Part shown: piece by piece, positions 44,541 to 53,179 of the stretch | Layout: every line of letters begins with the position of its first letter | Position numbering within the stretch: position 1 is the first letter of the stretch | DNA from: Salinimicrobium flavum | GTDB taxonomy: Bacteria > Bacteroidota > Bacteroidia > Flavobacteriales > Flavobacteriaceae | DNA length: 64,000 nucleotides | Direction of reading: 5' to 3' | Assembly (NCBI RefSeq): GCF_042684505.1 | Contig: NZ_JBHULT010000011.1 | Span: 1 to 64,000 of the forward strand | Translations under genes and position numbers: made by a program | Notes under the pieces: generated by a model | Databases searched by the model: none | Told to the model about the DNA's origin: nothing | What the model saw: the letters and a program-made list of their open reading frames with translations, nothing else

Positions 44541-46607
44541 ATGAAAGTTGCCGATAAAGGAATTATTGCCCCTCAGGTAAAGAAATTACCGGTGGAACTT
44601 AAGATGCACGACGATGTTCGTATTGATAATTATTTCTGGTTACGGGAAAGGGATAACCCTGAAGTGGTAGATTATCTCACACGTGAAAATCTATATAATG
44701 ATCAAATGACCGCTCACACCAAAGAGCTCCAGGAAAACCTTTTTCAGGAAATGAAAAGCCGCATTAAGGAAGATGATTCCTCTGTTCCTTATAAACTTCA
44801 CGGCTATTGGTATATTACCAGGTATAAAAAAGGGAAAGATTATCCAATCTACTCACGAAAAAAAGAAACTTTAGACGCCCCCGAGGAAATCCTTTTCGAT
44901 GTGAACGAAATGGCCAAAGGTTTTGATTATTATCAGCTTGGCGGATTAAATGTTAGTCCAGACAACAAACTGATCGCTTTTGCTGTTGACACGGTGAGCC
45001 GAAGGAAATACACCATCCAGATAAAAAATATTGAAACCGGGGAGATCCTTCCCCTTAAGATCGAGAATACTTCCGGTGGCTCCACCTGGGCAAATGACAA
45101 TAAAACCCTTTTCTATGCCCGCAAGGATGAAGAAACCCTTAGGAGTGATAAGATCTATAAACATTGTTTAGGAACAGATCCTGAAGATGATGAACTGGTT
45201 TTCTATGAAGAGGACGAAACTTTTCATACCTACGTATATAAATCAAAGTCTGACAAATATGTGATCATAGGATCAAGTAGTACACTTACCTCTGAATACC
45301 GTTTTTTGGATGCAGATCATCCTGAAGGGGAGTTCAGAATTGTGCAACCCAGGATTAGGGGTATGGAATACAGTATCTCGCATTACGAAGACTTTTTCTA
45401 TATACTTACCAATAAAGATGGTGCTACCAATTTTCGGCTTATGCTGGCTCCGGTGGAAGATCCGGGAGAAGATAACTGGGTAGATGTTTTACCTCATCGC
45501 AAGGAGGTACTGCTGGAAGATATTGATCTCTTCAAGGATTTTCTGGTGGTGAGTGAACGCCGGGATGGCCTGAACAAGATCAAGGTTATGAGATGGGATG
45601 GAACTGAATCCTACTACATTCCTTTTGATAATGAGACCTATACGGCCTTCACAGGCACCAACCCTGATTTTGATACAGAGATCCTTCGCTACACATACAA
45701 TTCCCTTTCTACTCCTACACAGGTGGTAGATTTTAATATGAAGACACGGGAAAAAGATGTGAAGAAGGAACAACAAGTACTGGGCGATTTTAATAAAGAG
45801 AACTATATTTCAGACCGGATATGGGCAACTGCCCGGGACGGCTCAAAGATACCCATGACTTTGGTCCATAGAAAAGGCCTGAAAAGAGATGGCTCTAATC
45901 CTGTTCTGCAATATGCATACGGATCTTATGGGTCAACTATTGATCCTTATTTTTCGACAGTAAGGTTAAGCCTGCTCGACCGCGGATTTATATTTGTCAT
46001 TGCTCACATAAGGGGTGGGGAATACCTGGGTAGAAAATGGTATGAGGATGGTAAACTACTTAAAAAGCTGAATACGTTCACAGATTTTGTGGATTGTTCC
46101 CAGCACCTTATCAACGAAAACTATACCTCTCCACAGCATCTTTATGCCAGCGGGGGGAGTGCCGGCGGACTATTAATGGGGGTGGTGGCAAATATTGCCC
46201 CGCACCTGTACAATGGGATCATCGCAACTGTGCCTTTCGTAGACGTGGTGACCACTATGCTTGATGAGAGCATTCCTCTTACGACCGGGGAATATGATGA
46301 ATGGGGAAATCCAAACCTGAAGGAATTTTATCACTACATGAAATCCTATTCTCCATACGATAATGTGGTGGCGCAGGATTATCCTAATATTTTAGTTACT
46401 ACGGGCTTACATGATTCACAGGTTCAATACTGGGAGCCTGCCAAATGGGTCGCAAAACTCAGAGAGTTGAAGACAGATAAGAACAAGCTGCTGTTCCACA
46501 CCAACATGGAAGCTGGTCACGGAGGAGCTTCAGGTCGTTTTGAGGCGCTTAGAGAAGTGGCAGAAGAGTATGCATTTCTACTGGATTTAGAGGGAATTAC
46601 CCGATAA
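44541..46607 (+). CDS. prolyl oligopeptidase family S9A peptidase (oligopeptidase B type)
   Basis: A 688-residue cytoplasmic serine peptidase with a seven-bladed propeller then an alpha/beta-hydrolase domain. The nucleophile is in YASGGSAGGLLMG (about 530), followed by the catalytic Asp region VTTGLHDSQVQYWEP and the His in AGHGGASGRFE (about 655). The start YFWLRERDNPEVVDYL is typical. No signal peptide is seen, unlike secreted family members. Confidence 0.93.
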   Translation: MKVADKGIIAPQVKKLPVELKMHDDVRIDNYFWLRERDNPEVVDYLTRENLYNDQMTAHTKELQENLFQEMKSRIKEDDSSVPYKLHGYWYITRYKKGKDYPIYSRKKETLDAPEEILFDVNEMAKGFDYYQLGGLNVSPDNKLIAFAVDTVSRRKYTIQIKNIETGEILPLKIENTSGGSTWANDNKTLFYARKDEETLRSDKIYKHCLGTDPEDDELVFYEEDETFHTYVYKSKSDKYVIIGSSSTLTSEYRFLDADHPEGEFRIVQPRIRGMEYSISHYEDFFYILTNKDGATNFRLMLAPVEDPGEDNWVDVLPHRKEVLLEDIDLFKDFLVVSERRDGLNKIKVMRWDGTESYYIPFDNETYTAFTGTNPDFDTEILRYTYNSLSTPTQVVDFNMKTREKDVKKEQQVLGDFNKENYISDRIWATARDGSKIPMTLVHRKGLKRDGSNPVLQYAYGSYGSTIDPYFSTVRLSLLDRGFIFVIAHIRGGEYLGRKWYEDGKLLKKLNTFTDFVDCSQHLINENYTSPQHLYASGGSAGGLLMGVVANIAPHLYNGIIATVPFVDVVTTMLDESIPLTTGEYDEWGNPNLKEFYHYMKSYSPYDNVVAQDYPNILVTTGLHDSQVQYWEPAKWVAKLRELKTDKNKLLFHTNMEAGHGGASGRFEALREVAEEYAFLLDLEGITR

Positions 46608-46622
46608 TTAAAATATTTGACT

Positions 46623-46630
46623 TAAATTTG
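46623..46630 (+). promoter_or_regulatory. -7 element of the cysteine synthase-like gene
   Basis: TAAATTTG matches TAnnTTTG exactly, 66 bp before the ATG at 46696, so a leader of about 60 nt is predicted. Confidence 0.6.
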
Positions 46631-46695
46631 TCTCGTTTTGTAGTCCTGTTTTTATACTTTCTAAAAGCCAGGATTACTGTAGATAACTTCAATTT

Positions 46696-47736
46696 ATGAG
46701 AGAAGATTTACAGGTTTTTGATAACGTATTACAGCTAATCGGTAATACCCCCCTAATTCAGTTAAACCGGATCACCCAGGAATACCAAGGAGAATTTTTC
46801 GCGAAAGTAGAAGCATTCAATCCCGGCCATTCGACCAAAGACAGGATTGCCCTGTACATTATAGAAGAGGCCGAGAAAAAAGGTATTTTAAAACCGGGAG
46901 ATACAATAATCGAAACTACATCGGGCAACACCGGCTTTAGTATAGCTATGGTGAGCATTATAAAAGGTTATGAATGTATCCTTGCCGTAAGTTCGAAGTC
47001 TTCAAAAGACAAGATCGATATGCTGCGTTCCATGGGTGCCAAGGTATATGTTTGCCCTGCTAACGTTACTGCAGATGACCCGCGCTCCTATTACCAGGTG
47101 GCAAAAAGAATGCATGACGAAATCAAAGGTTCTGTCTACATTAATCAGTATTTCAACGAGCTTAATATCGAAGCTCATTATAAGACCACGGGCCCTGAGA
47201 TCTGGAAGCAGACTGAAGGAAAGATAACTCATCTTGTTGCCTGCAGCGGAACAGGAGGCACCATTTCGGGAACCGCAAAATATCTTAAAGAGCAGAATCC
47301 TTCCATTCGTGTCATTGGAATTGACGCCTATGGTTCGGTGCTTAAAAAATATCATGAAACCAAAGAATTCGATGCTGCGGAAATCTACCCTTACCGTATT
47401 GAAGGACTTGGAAAAAACCTTATTCCCACTGCAACAGATTTTGACATTATTGACCAGTTCGTAAAGGTTACAGATGAAGAGAGTGCCCATACCGCCCGTC
47501 AGCTTGCCAAAACCGAAGGTCTTTTTGTTGGTTACACCAGTGGTGCCGCTGTTCAGGGAGTCAAGCAACTCGCTGAAGAAGGGGAATTTGATAAGAACAG
47601 TAAGGTGGTAGTGATCTTCCCAGATCACGGTTCCCGCTATATGAGCAAGGTCTTTAGTGATGACTGGATGACTGAGCAGGGCTTCTTCGACAGCAAACAC
47701 GAAAAAACCAGTAACAGGATTGAATTTATTAAATAA
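46696..47736 (+). CDS. cysteine/cysteate synthase-like PLP enzyme
   Basis: Fold-type II PLP enzyme of 346 residues. The PLP lysine is in NPGHSTKDRIALY (about 38-50), the phosphate-binding loops are TTSGNTGFS (about 74) and CSGTGGTISG (about 178), and FVGYTSGAAV is near the end. Ordinary CysK would make cysteine from O-acetylserine and sulfide. Because the next gene encodes an alpha-oxoamine synthase, I infer a role as cysteate synthase (sulfite as nucleophile) for sulfonolipid synthesis. A plain CysK or CBS-like activity remains possible. Confidence 0.85.
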   Translation: MREDLQVFDNVLQLIGNTPLIQLNRITQEYQGEFFAKVEAFNPGHSTKDRIALYIIEEAEKKGILKPGDTIIETTSGNTGFSIAMVSIIKGYECILAVSSKSSKDKIDMLRSMGAKVYVCPANVTADDPRSYYQVAKRMHDEIKGSVYINQYFNELNIEAHYKTTGPEIWKQTEGKITHLVACSGTGGTISGTAKYLKEQNPSIRVIGIDAYGSVLKKYHETKEFDAAEIYPYRIEGLGKNLIPTATDFDIIDQFVKVTDEESAHTARQLAKTEGLFVGYTSGAAVQGVKQLAEEGEFDKNSKVVVIFPDHGSRYMSKVFSDDWMTEQGFFDSKHEKTSNRIEFIK

Positions 47737-47932
47737 GATCGGGCAGCGATCCTGATCTTTCCGGTGCCACCTCTCAGTGGTTTTCCGAAAAGGAGATTTT
47801 TCTTAATATTTTATATTCCAGCAAGTTATCCTGAAACCTCCAAGCAGAGGGAGGAAGTGTTAAATATTCACGAACCATATGTTTTTCAGGGTTGTATGGG
47901 ACAAGAAAATTATGCAGTTGCTATTAATTTCT

Positions 47933-47940
47933 TACTTTTG
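47933..47940 (+). promoter_or_regulatory. -7 element of the oxoamine synthase gene
   Basis: TACTTTTG matches TAnnTTTG exactly, 24 bp before the ATG at 47964, so this gene also has its own promoter. Confidence 0.65.
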
Positions 47941-47963
47941 CTGTAAGTTAAAAAAACTATAAA

Positions 47964-49223
47964 ATGGCAGATTTATTTGACAAAATATACAGGGATAAGG
48001 GACCGTTGGGAAAATGGGCAGAGCAGGCAGAAGGATACTTTGTATTCCCTAAGCTTGAAGGACCTATCTCTAACCGTATGAAGTTCCAGGGACAGGATGT
48101 GATCACCTGGAGTATTAATGACTACCTGGGGCTTGCCAATCACCCGGAAGTACGAAAAGTTGATGCCGAGGCAGCCGCAGAATACGGTTCTGCGTACCCT
48201 ATGGGAGCAAGAATGATGAGTGGTCATACAGATATGCATGAAAAACTGCAGGATGAACTTGCTTCTTTTGTTAGTAAAGAAGCTGCCTATTTGCTTAATT
48301 TTGGTTATCAGGGAATGGTTTCCACCATTGACGCCCTGGTTTCTAAAAAAGATGTGATCGTATATGATGTGGATGCTCACGCCTGTATAATTGACGGGGT
48401 ACGCTTGCACCTGGGTCAACGTTTTACCTTTAAGCACAATGATCTTGAGAGTATAGAAAAGAACCTGCAACGTGCTGAAAAGATAGTAGAGCAGACCGGA
48501 GGAGGGATCCTTGTGATCTCTGAAGGTGTTTTTGGAATGCGCGGAGAGCAGGGAAAACTGAAAGAAATAGTTGCCCTTAAAGAAAAATACGATTTCAGGT
48601 TATTTGTAGATGACGCTCATGGATTCGGAACTCTTGGAGCAACCGGTGCAGGAGCCGGTGAAGAACAAGGCGTACAGGACGGTATTGACGTATACTTCGC
48701 AACTTTTGCAAAATCACTGGCAAGCACGGGTGCGTTTATTGCAGCCGACCAGGAGATCATAGATTATCTAAAATATAATCTGCGCTCTCAAATGTTCGCC
48801 AAATCTCTTCAAATGCAACTCGTGATAGGAGCACTTAAGAGACTGGAGATGCTGAGGACTATGCCTGAACTTAAAGAAAAGCTTTGGGAGAATGTAAATG
48901 CACTTCAAAACGGTCTGAAAGAAAGAGGATTTGATATTGGTACTACCCAGAGTTGTGTGACCCCGGTTTATCTTAAAGGAAGTATACCGGAAGCTATGGC
49001 TCTTGTGAAAGACCTGAGGGAGAACCATGGGATATTCTGTTCTATTGTGGTCTATCCGGTAATTCCAAAAGGGTTGATCCTGCTTAGGCTTATTCCTACG
49101 GCTACACATACTCTTGAGGATGTAGAAGAGAGCCTTGCTGCCTTCTCTGCTATTAGGGAGCGCCTCGAAAATGGAACCTACAGAAGACTTTCTGCTGCAG
49201 TTGCTGCTGCTATGGAAAAATAA
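47964..49223 (+). CDS. alpha-oxoamine synthase, SPT/CFAT-like
   Basis: A 419-residue PLP enzyme condensing an amino acid with an acyl thioester. It begins IYRDKGPLGKWAEQAEGYFVFPKLEGPI and contains WSINDYLGLANHPEVR, GARMMSGH, VDDAHGFGTLGATGAG (about 218-233, Asp that binds PLP) and the PLP lysine in ATFAKSLASTGAF (about 254). It matches the Bacteroidota group that includes serine palmitoyltransferase-like and cysteate fatty-acyltransferase enzymes. With its upstream neighbour it could make 3-ketocapnine. Choice between serine and cysteate as substrate is inference. Confidence 0.87.
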   Translation: MADLFDKIYRDKGPLGKWAEQAEGYFVFPKLEGPISNRMKFQGQDVITWSINDYLGLANHPEVRKVDAEAAAEYGSAYPMGARMMSGHTDMHEKLQDELASFVSKEAAYLLNFGYQGMVSTIDALVSKKDVIVYDVDAHACIIDGVRLHLGQRFTFKHNDLESIEKNLQRAEKIVEQTGGGILVISEGVFGMRGEQGKLKEIVALKEKYDFRLFVDDAHGFGTLGATGAGAGEEQGVQDGIDVYFATFAKSLASTGAFIAADQEIIDYLKYNLRSQMFAKSLQMQLVIGALKRLEMLRTMPELKEKLWENVNALQNGLKERGFDIGTTQSCVTPVYLKGSIPEAMALVKDLRENHGIFCSIVVYPVIPKGLILLRLIPTATHTLEDVEESLAAFSAIRERLENGTYRRLSAAVAAAMEK

Positions 49224-49244
49224 TAAATCTTAATATATAATTTT

Positions 49245-49273
49245 AAAAATCCCCTGAAAAGGGGATTTTTTTA
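49245..49273 (+). terminator. terminator after the oxoamine synthase gene
   Basis: Stem AAAAATCCCC-TGAAAA-GGGGATTTTT plus T-run, 22 bp after the stop. Confidence 0.92.
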
Positions 49274-49384
49274 TGTTCTGTTTTTTTAAACTGTAAGAAG
49301 TTTATAAAAAGTTTAATATAAAAAGAGAATCAGAATTGTAATTTATATAGATGAATATAAGTAGGTTAATTAAAATTTCAACAA

Positions 49385-49999
49385 ATGAAAGACATAAAAG
49401 TGGCTGTGATCTATTATAGTTCCACAGGAACAAACTATCAAATGGCCCGGTGGGCACATGAAGCTGCAAAAGCAGCAGGGGTAAAGGAAGTTAGATTGAG
49501 AAAGGTCCGGGAACTGGCTCCACAGGAAGCCATCGCTGAAAACAAAGAATGGCAGAAGCATGTGGAGCATACAAAGGATGTTGAAGTAGCTTCCATGGAT
49601 GATCTTGAGTGGGCCGATGCTTATATCTTTAGTGCCCCGACCCGCTATGGGAACCTTCCTTCCCAATTCCAGAGTTTTCTCGACATGACAGGTGGTTTGT
49701 GGTCAAGCGGTAAACTCGCCAATAAGGTAGTGAGCGGAATGACCAGTGCAAGTAATGATCATGGAGGCCAGGAATCCACCTTATTAACCCTTTACAAAAC
49801 CATGCTCCACTGGGGTGCCATTGTTGCTGCTCCGGGATATACTCATGACACCATTTTTGGCGCCGGAGGTAACCCCTATGGAATAAGTGTTACTGCAGGT
49901 AAGGGGAGTTTGGGAAATGAAGTGAAAGAAGGCATTTTTCACCAGGTAAAAAGGACCATTGAAATTGCCGGATGGCTCAAAACCGGAAAAAACCTTTAA
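49385..49999 (+). CDS. wrbA: NAD(P)H:quinone oxidoreductase, WrbA family
   Basis: Flavodoxin-like FMN quinone reductase of 204 residues. The FMN phosphate loop is IYYSSTGTNYQMARW (9-23), followed by FSAPTRYGNLPSQFQSFLDMTGGLW (about 82-106) and TSASNDHGGQESTLLTLY. It protects against quinone and redox stress. The marR and yceI genes follow on the same strand; the gap to marR (77 bp) carries a separate promoter. Confidence 0.94.
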   Translation: MKDIKVAVIYYSSTGTNYQMARWAHEAAKAAGVKEVRLRKVRELAPQEAIAENKEWQKHVEHTKDVEVASMDDLEWADAYIFSAPTRYGNLPSQFQSFLDMTGGLWSSGKLANKVVSGMTSASNDHGGQESTLLTLYKTMLHWGAIVAAPGYTHDTIFGAGGNPYGISVTAGKGSLGNEVKEGIFHQVKRTIEIAGWLKTGKNL

Positions 50000-50042
50000 C
50001 TAAACTTTAGAATAATAATTTTTAAGATTAAAATTTTATCTA

Positions 50043-50050
50043 TACATTTG
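50043..50050 (+). promoter_or_regulatory. -7 element of marR
   Basis: TACATTTG matches TAnnTTTG exactly, 26 bp before the ATG at 50077. Its last bases overlap the operator-like palindrome at 50048-50059. Confidence 0.7.
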
Positions 50051-50059
50051 TACATACAA
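50048..50059. promoter_or_regulatory. putative MarR operator 1
   Basis: TTGTACATACAA is a perfect 5+2+5 inverted repeat lying on the marR start region. A near copy precedes yceI (50541-50552). Position over the promoter predicts autorepression. Confidence 0.6.
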
Positions 50060-50076
50060 TTAAAGTATATACATCA

Positions 50077-50523
50077 ATGTCTTCAGAAATTCAATCTCTA
50101 AGCTTAGACCAGAAAATCCGAACCGGGGTCATAGAACTTATGGTTACCGGTAACTGGGTGCAGGAGCAGCTTTCTGAAGCTTTGAAACCGCATAATCTTT
50201 CTATTGCTCAATTTAATGTATTAAGGATCCTAAGAGGGCAGAAGGGGAAACCCGCTTCACTCTCATATGTAAGTGACAGGATGATCCATAAGATGAGCAA
50301 TACCACCAGGCTGGTCGATAAGTTGCTTGAAAAGGGTTTAGTTGAAAGAATTGTTTGTCCCGAAAATAGAAGGAAAGTGGAGATCACTATTACTCAGGAC
50401 GGATTGGACCTTTTAAAAATTGTTGACAAAGTGATTGATGAAGCACAAAATAACTTGTTGTCAAATCTGAACCAGGAAGAGATCGACCAATTGATCCTCC
50501 TTTTAAAGAAACTAAAAGAATAA
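50077..50523 (+). CDS. MarR family transcriptional regulator
   Basis: A 148-residue winged-helix regulator. The HTH region is HNLSIAQFNVLRILRGQKGKPASLSYVSDRMIHKMSNTTRLVDKLLEKGLVERIVCPENRRKVEITIT (about 37-110), with the recognition helix near SNTTRLVDKLLEKG. One cysteine (C96) lies in the wing, VERIVCPENRR, so a thiol switch is possible but unproven. It likely represses itself and yceI through the paired palindromes. It is translated 77 bp after wrbA and 68 bp before yceI. Confidence 0.92.
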   Translation: MSSEIQSLSLDQKIRTGVIELMVTGNWVQEQLSEALKPHNLSIAQFNVLRILRGQKGKPASLSYVSDRMIHKMSNTTRLVDKLLEKGLVERIVCPENRRKVEITITQDGLDLLKIVDKVIDEAQNNLLSNLNQEEIDQLILLLKKLKE

Positions 50524-50540
50524 AATTTTTGCGCTAATTG

Positions 50541-50552
50541 TTGTGCATACAA
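50541..50552. promoter_or_regulatory. putative MarR operator 2
   Basis: TTGTGCATACAA differs from operator 1 by one base. The similarity extends downstream (AATTAAAGTA vs AAATGAAGTA), which suggests a duplicated regulatory site. It lies 40 bp upstream of yceI. Confidence 0.55.
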
Positions 50553-50591
50553 ATGAAGTAGTTACAATTATTAATTTAAAACAATGAAAAA

Positions 50592-51164
50592 ATGAAAAAC
50601 AGAATTTTAACAGCAGCAGCACCGGTATTGATCTTAACCACTCTTTCCTTTACCAGCATCAAGAAAGAGGTAGACATTAAGGCAAGCACGGTTGAATGGA
50701 CAGGTAAAAAGATAACTGGAGCTTCCCATACAGGAAATATACAGCTAAAGGAAGCTTACCTGAATCTTTCTGAGGAAGGAGAACTTATAGGTGGAGAATT
50801 CGTAATGAACATGAATTCAATTGTGGTGACAGACCTTACAGGGGAGTATAAAACCAAACTGGAAAACCATTTGAATGACGACGATTTCTTTGGCGTAAGC
50901 AAGTACCCTACGTCAAAACTTGTAATTACAGATGTTGAGCCTAAAGGCAATAACCTTTACGAAGTAACCGGAAACCTTACGATCAAAGGAAAAACCGAAC
51001 CGGTCACTTTTGAAATGAAAGTAGAGGAGGGAAGTGCGACCGCTACAGTAAGTATTGACAGGACCAAGTATGGTATTCGTTATGGTTCAGGCAGCTTCTT
51101 TTCCAACCTTGGAGATAATACCATAAACAATAAATTTATGCTTGACGTGAACCTCAGGTTCTAG
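50592..51164 (+). CDS. YceI family exported protein
   Basis: A 190-residue exported lipocalin-like protein: hydrophobic start at about 6-22, then the YceI pattern (KASTVEWTGKKITGASHTGNIQLKEAYLNL, LENHLNDDDFFGVSKYPTSKLVITDVEP, GNLTIKGKTEPVTFEMKV, SIDRTKYGIRYGSG). Family members bind isoprenoid chains and are linked to base or redox stress. It lies 3' of marR with a matching operator. Confidence 0.93.
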   Translation: MKNRILTAAAPVLILTTLSFTSIKKEVDIKASTVEWTGKKITGASHTGNIQLKEAYLNLSEEGELIGGEFVMNMNSIVVTDLTGEYKTKLENHLNDDDFFGVSKYPTSKLVITDVEPKGNNLYEVTGNLTIKGKTEPVTFEMKVEEGSATATVSIDRTKYGIRYGSGSFFSNLGDNTINNKFMLDVNLRF

Positions 51165-51182
51165 AAGACACCCGTTAGAAAG

Positions 51183-51215
51183 AGAGGTTGAAATTTTTTT
51201 CAGCCTCTTTTTTTT
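51183..51215. terminator. terminator of yceI
   Basis: Stem AGAGGTTGAAA / TTTCAGCCTCT with one G-T pair, long T-run, placed between convergent yceI and DUF3037. Confidence 0.88.
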
Positions 51216-51220
51216 TATTC

Positions 51221-51604
51221 TTATAAGACCAGGTCTTCAAAAAGTCGCTGCAGTGTTTTATCCAGTTCGCCGCAAAGCCCGGGATGCGGACGGGAAGTCT
51301 GAATTACCGAACTTCTTACTGCTGTAAGCCACCTGAACCTCGAAGCGATATCCATTTGTGCAATGGGACCACCTTCTTTATCTCCCCGACAGATCTTCTC
51401 AAAGGATTCCAGGTTTTTTTCGAGTTGCTCAATGTCCAGTTCCTCAGAAAGTATCGCAAGTTTTGTTTTATCAAGTCGATAAAGAACCTTCAAATAATTT
51501 TCTTTTTTACAAAACAGCACAATCCCCACATTAAGGAATTCTTCTCTTTCCACCCGCGGCACTACACGAATTACTGAATATTCATATAAGCTTTTGTCTT
51601 GCAT
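51221..51604 (-). CDS. DUF3037 protein
   Basis: A 127-residue protein with the DUF3037 pattern (YEYSVIRVVPRVEREEFLNVGIVLFCKKENYLKVLYRL). Its start overlaps the end of the HipA-like kinase gene by 23 bp, so they are translated together. DUF3037 proteins are repeatedly found next to HipA-like kinases, which suggests a functional pair. Biochemical role is unknown. Confidence 0.88.
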   Translation of the reverse strand: MQDKSLYEYSVIRVVPRVEREEFLNVGIVLFCKKENYLKVLYRLDKTKLAILSEELDIEQLEKNLESFEKICRGDKEGGPIAQMDIASRFRWLTAVRSSVIQTSRPHPGLCGELDKTLQRLFEDLVL

Positions 51605-52376
51605 CCTGTGCTTCTTTTATAAAAATTTCTGAATGAGCCAATCTCGTGAGCAGGAATTCTATGTAAGCCTCTTTGATCTCCTCAGGGGTTTCATCTGTTT
51701 CCCGCCAATACAGCCAGTCTTCGGGAATAGCGTTTACAATTTGTCTTAATTTTTCTTCGGAAAGTATCTTCCTGAATTCATCATCCATCTGTTGGAGTCT
51801 GCCCGCCTGCGGAAGTAAAACGTGATCTTTGATGAGACTGAAAGGGCTTTTTGCATGCTTCTCCCGATTGCTCCAGGAATGGTGGAAATAAAAAGCTGCG
51901 CCATGGTCTATGAGCCACAGTTCCCTGTTCCAAATGAGCATATTGGTGTTCCTGAAGGTTCGGTCAACGTTGGTGATATACGCATCCAGCCACACGATCT
52001 TCGATGCTGAATCTTCATCTACTACAGTTACGGCAGGATCAAAAGTTATAGCACCCGATAAAAAATGGAGCCCTAAATTTAGCCCCTGGCTTCCCTGCAA
52101 CAAATCCTGGATCTCTTCATCGGCCTCGGTTCTTCCAAAAGCCTCATCGAGATTGGCAAAAACCAGTTCAGGTACTTTTAAACCAAGTAATCTGGCGATC
52201 TCACCTCCCAGGAATTCTGCAATTAAAGCTTTTACTCCATGTCCGGCTCCCCTAAATTTCAGAACATACTTAAAATCATCGTCGGCTTCAGCCAGGGCGG
52301 GTAAAGAGCCACCCTCCCGCAACGGGGTGATGTATCGGGTAACGGTGACAGTCCTTAACTCGGGAAAATTACTCAT
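51582..52376 (-). CDS. HipA-like Ser/Thr kinase
   Basis: A 264-residue HipA-family kinase without an associated HipB. Visible are the KYVLKFRGAGHGVKALIAEFLGGEIARLLGL segment (about 33-65, ATP-binding lysine), then DAYITNVDRTFRNTNMLIW (about 150-168, catalytic Asp and Asn) and LWLIDHGAAFYF (metal Asp). It is shorter than HipA of E. coli (440 aa), lacking the N-terminal subdomain. Overlaps DUF3037. Substrate is unknown; a toxin role should not be assumed, because no antitoxin is present. Confidence 0.85.
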   Translation of the reverse strand: MSNFPELRTVTVTRYITPLREGGSLPALAEADDDFKYVLKFRGAGHGVKALIAEFLGGEIARLLGLKVPELVFANLDEAFGRTEADEEIQDLLQGSQGLNLGLHFLSGAITFDPAVTVVDEDSASKIVWLDAYITNVDRTFRNTNMLIWNRELWLIDHGAAFYFHHSWSNREKHAKSPFSLIKDHVLLPQAGRLQQMDDEFRKILSEEKLRQIVNAIPEDWLYWRETDETPEEIKEAYIEFLLTRLAHSEIFIKEAQDARQKLI

Positions 52377-52446
52377 TAGCAGGGTGTTCCTTTATGGTCA
52401 AAAGATTCTCAGGCAAAATTATAATTAATTTTATTACCGAAACCTA

Positions 52447-53064
52447 TCATATTTCGATGGCTTTAAGCTTCGCTTCATAAGGAAAAGCAAAATCCTCTAT
52501 ACTTCTTCCTTCCAGCCACCCCCGGTGATCACTGCTTTTTAACATCACCGGCATTCTTTTCTTATTATTGTGGATTCGGCTCATCAATTCATTGGCTTCT
52601 GTAGTAAGTATGCTATATGAGGTGAGAGGTTCCCCCGATTGCGGATCCTTCCAGGTAGAATATATTCCGGCAAAAGCAAAAATATCAGATTCTGCCGAGG
52701 TTATGAGAAATTTCTGTTTTCGCTTCCCCTTCTCATCCAGCCACTGCCATTCATAATATCCATCAGCAATGACCAGGCATCGATTGTTAACAGCATCCCG
52801 GAAAGCGGGTTTTTCAGTCAGGGTTTCAATCTTGGCATTAAGTGTACTCTTTTTGATATGATCATTCTTTGCCCAAAAAGGAATGAGACCCCAATGCAAG
52901 AAAAGGATCTCCCCCGGGGAGTGATCGGCAATAACAGGGGTTCCCGAAAAATCGAAGCCATTGATCTCCTCCTGGGGGACATAAAGCTCAGGTTCTGTGA
53001 AACTGGCCTCAAAGGTCTTTTCAATATCTTCTATCCTGGAATTGAGTTTGGTGCGGTAACACAT
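52447..53064 (-). CDS. SRAP domain protein (YedK/HMCES family)
   Basis: The protein binds abasic sites in single-stranded DNA through Cys2 (start MCYRTKLN, so the initiator Met is removed). The family residues are present in LHWGLIPFWAK, NAKIETLTEKPAFRDA (Asn), GYYEWQW (Glu), FAFAGIYSTW and HNNKKRMPVML (His). The length of 205 is typical. Confidence 0.95.
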   Translation of the reverse strand: MCYRTKLNSRIEDIEKTFEASFTEPELYVPQEEINGFDFSGTPVIADHSPGEILFLHWGLIPFWAKNDHIKKSTLNAKIETLTEKPAFRDAVNNRCLVIADGYYEWQWLDEKGKRKQKFLITSAESDIFAFAGIYSTWKDPQSGEPLTSYSILTTEANELMSRIHNNKKRMPVMLKSSDHRGWLEGRSIEDFAFPYEAKLKAIEI

Positions 53065-53132
53065 GTTTCAATTTTTATCTCAAATTAATGCTTTTACATA
53101 AACTTTGAAGATTCCGGGTTAATATAAAAAAC

Positions 53133-53159
53133 AATTCCCGAAGGTTTGCTCCGGGAATT
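53133..53159 (-). terminator. terminator of arsM
   Basis: Stem AATTCCCG / CGGGAATT; on the minus strand the stem is followed by GTTTTTT. Confidence 0.8.
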
Positions 53160-53179
53160 TATTTATTGGGCATGCTGGA

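Noticed and set aside
47736..47765. hairpin AAGATC / GATCTT after the cysteine synthase-like gene
   Set aside because: Short and interrupted stem with no T-run; not enough for a terminator call.
51582..52376. HipBA toxin-antitoxin system
   Set aside because: No HipB-like antitoxin is adjacent and the kinase is short, so calling it a toxin is not supported.
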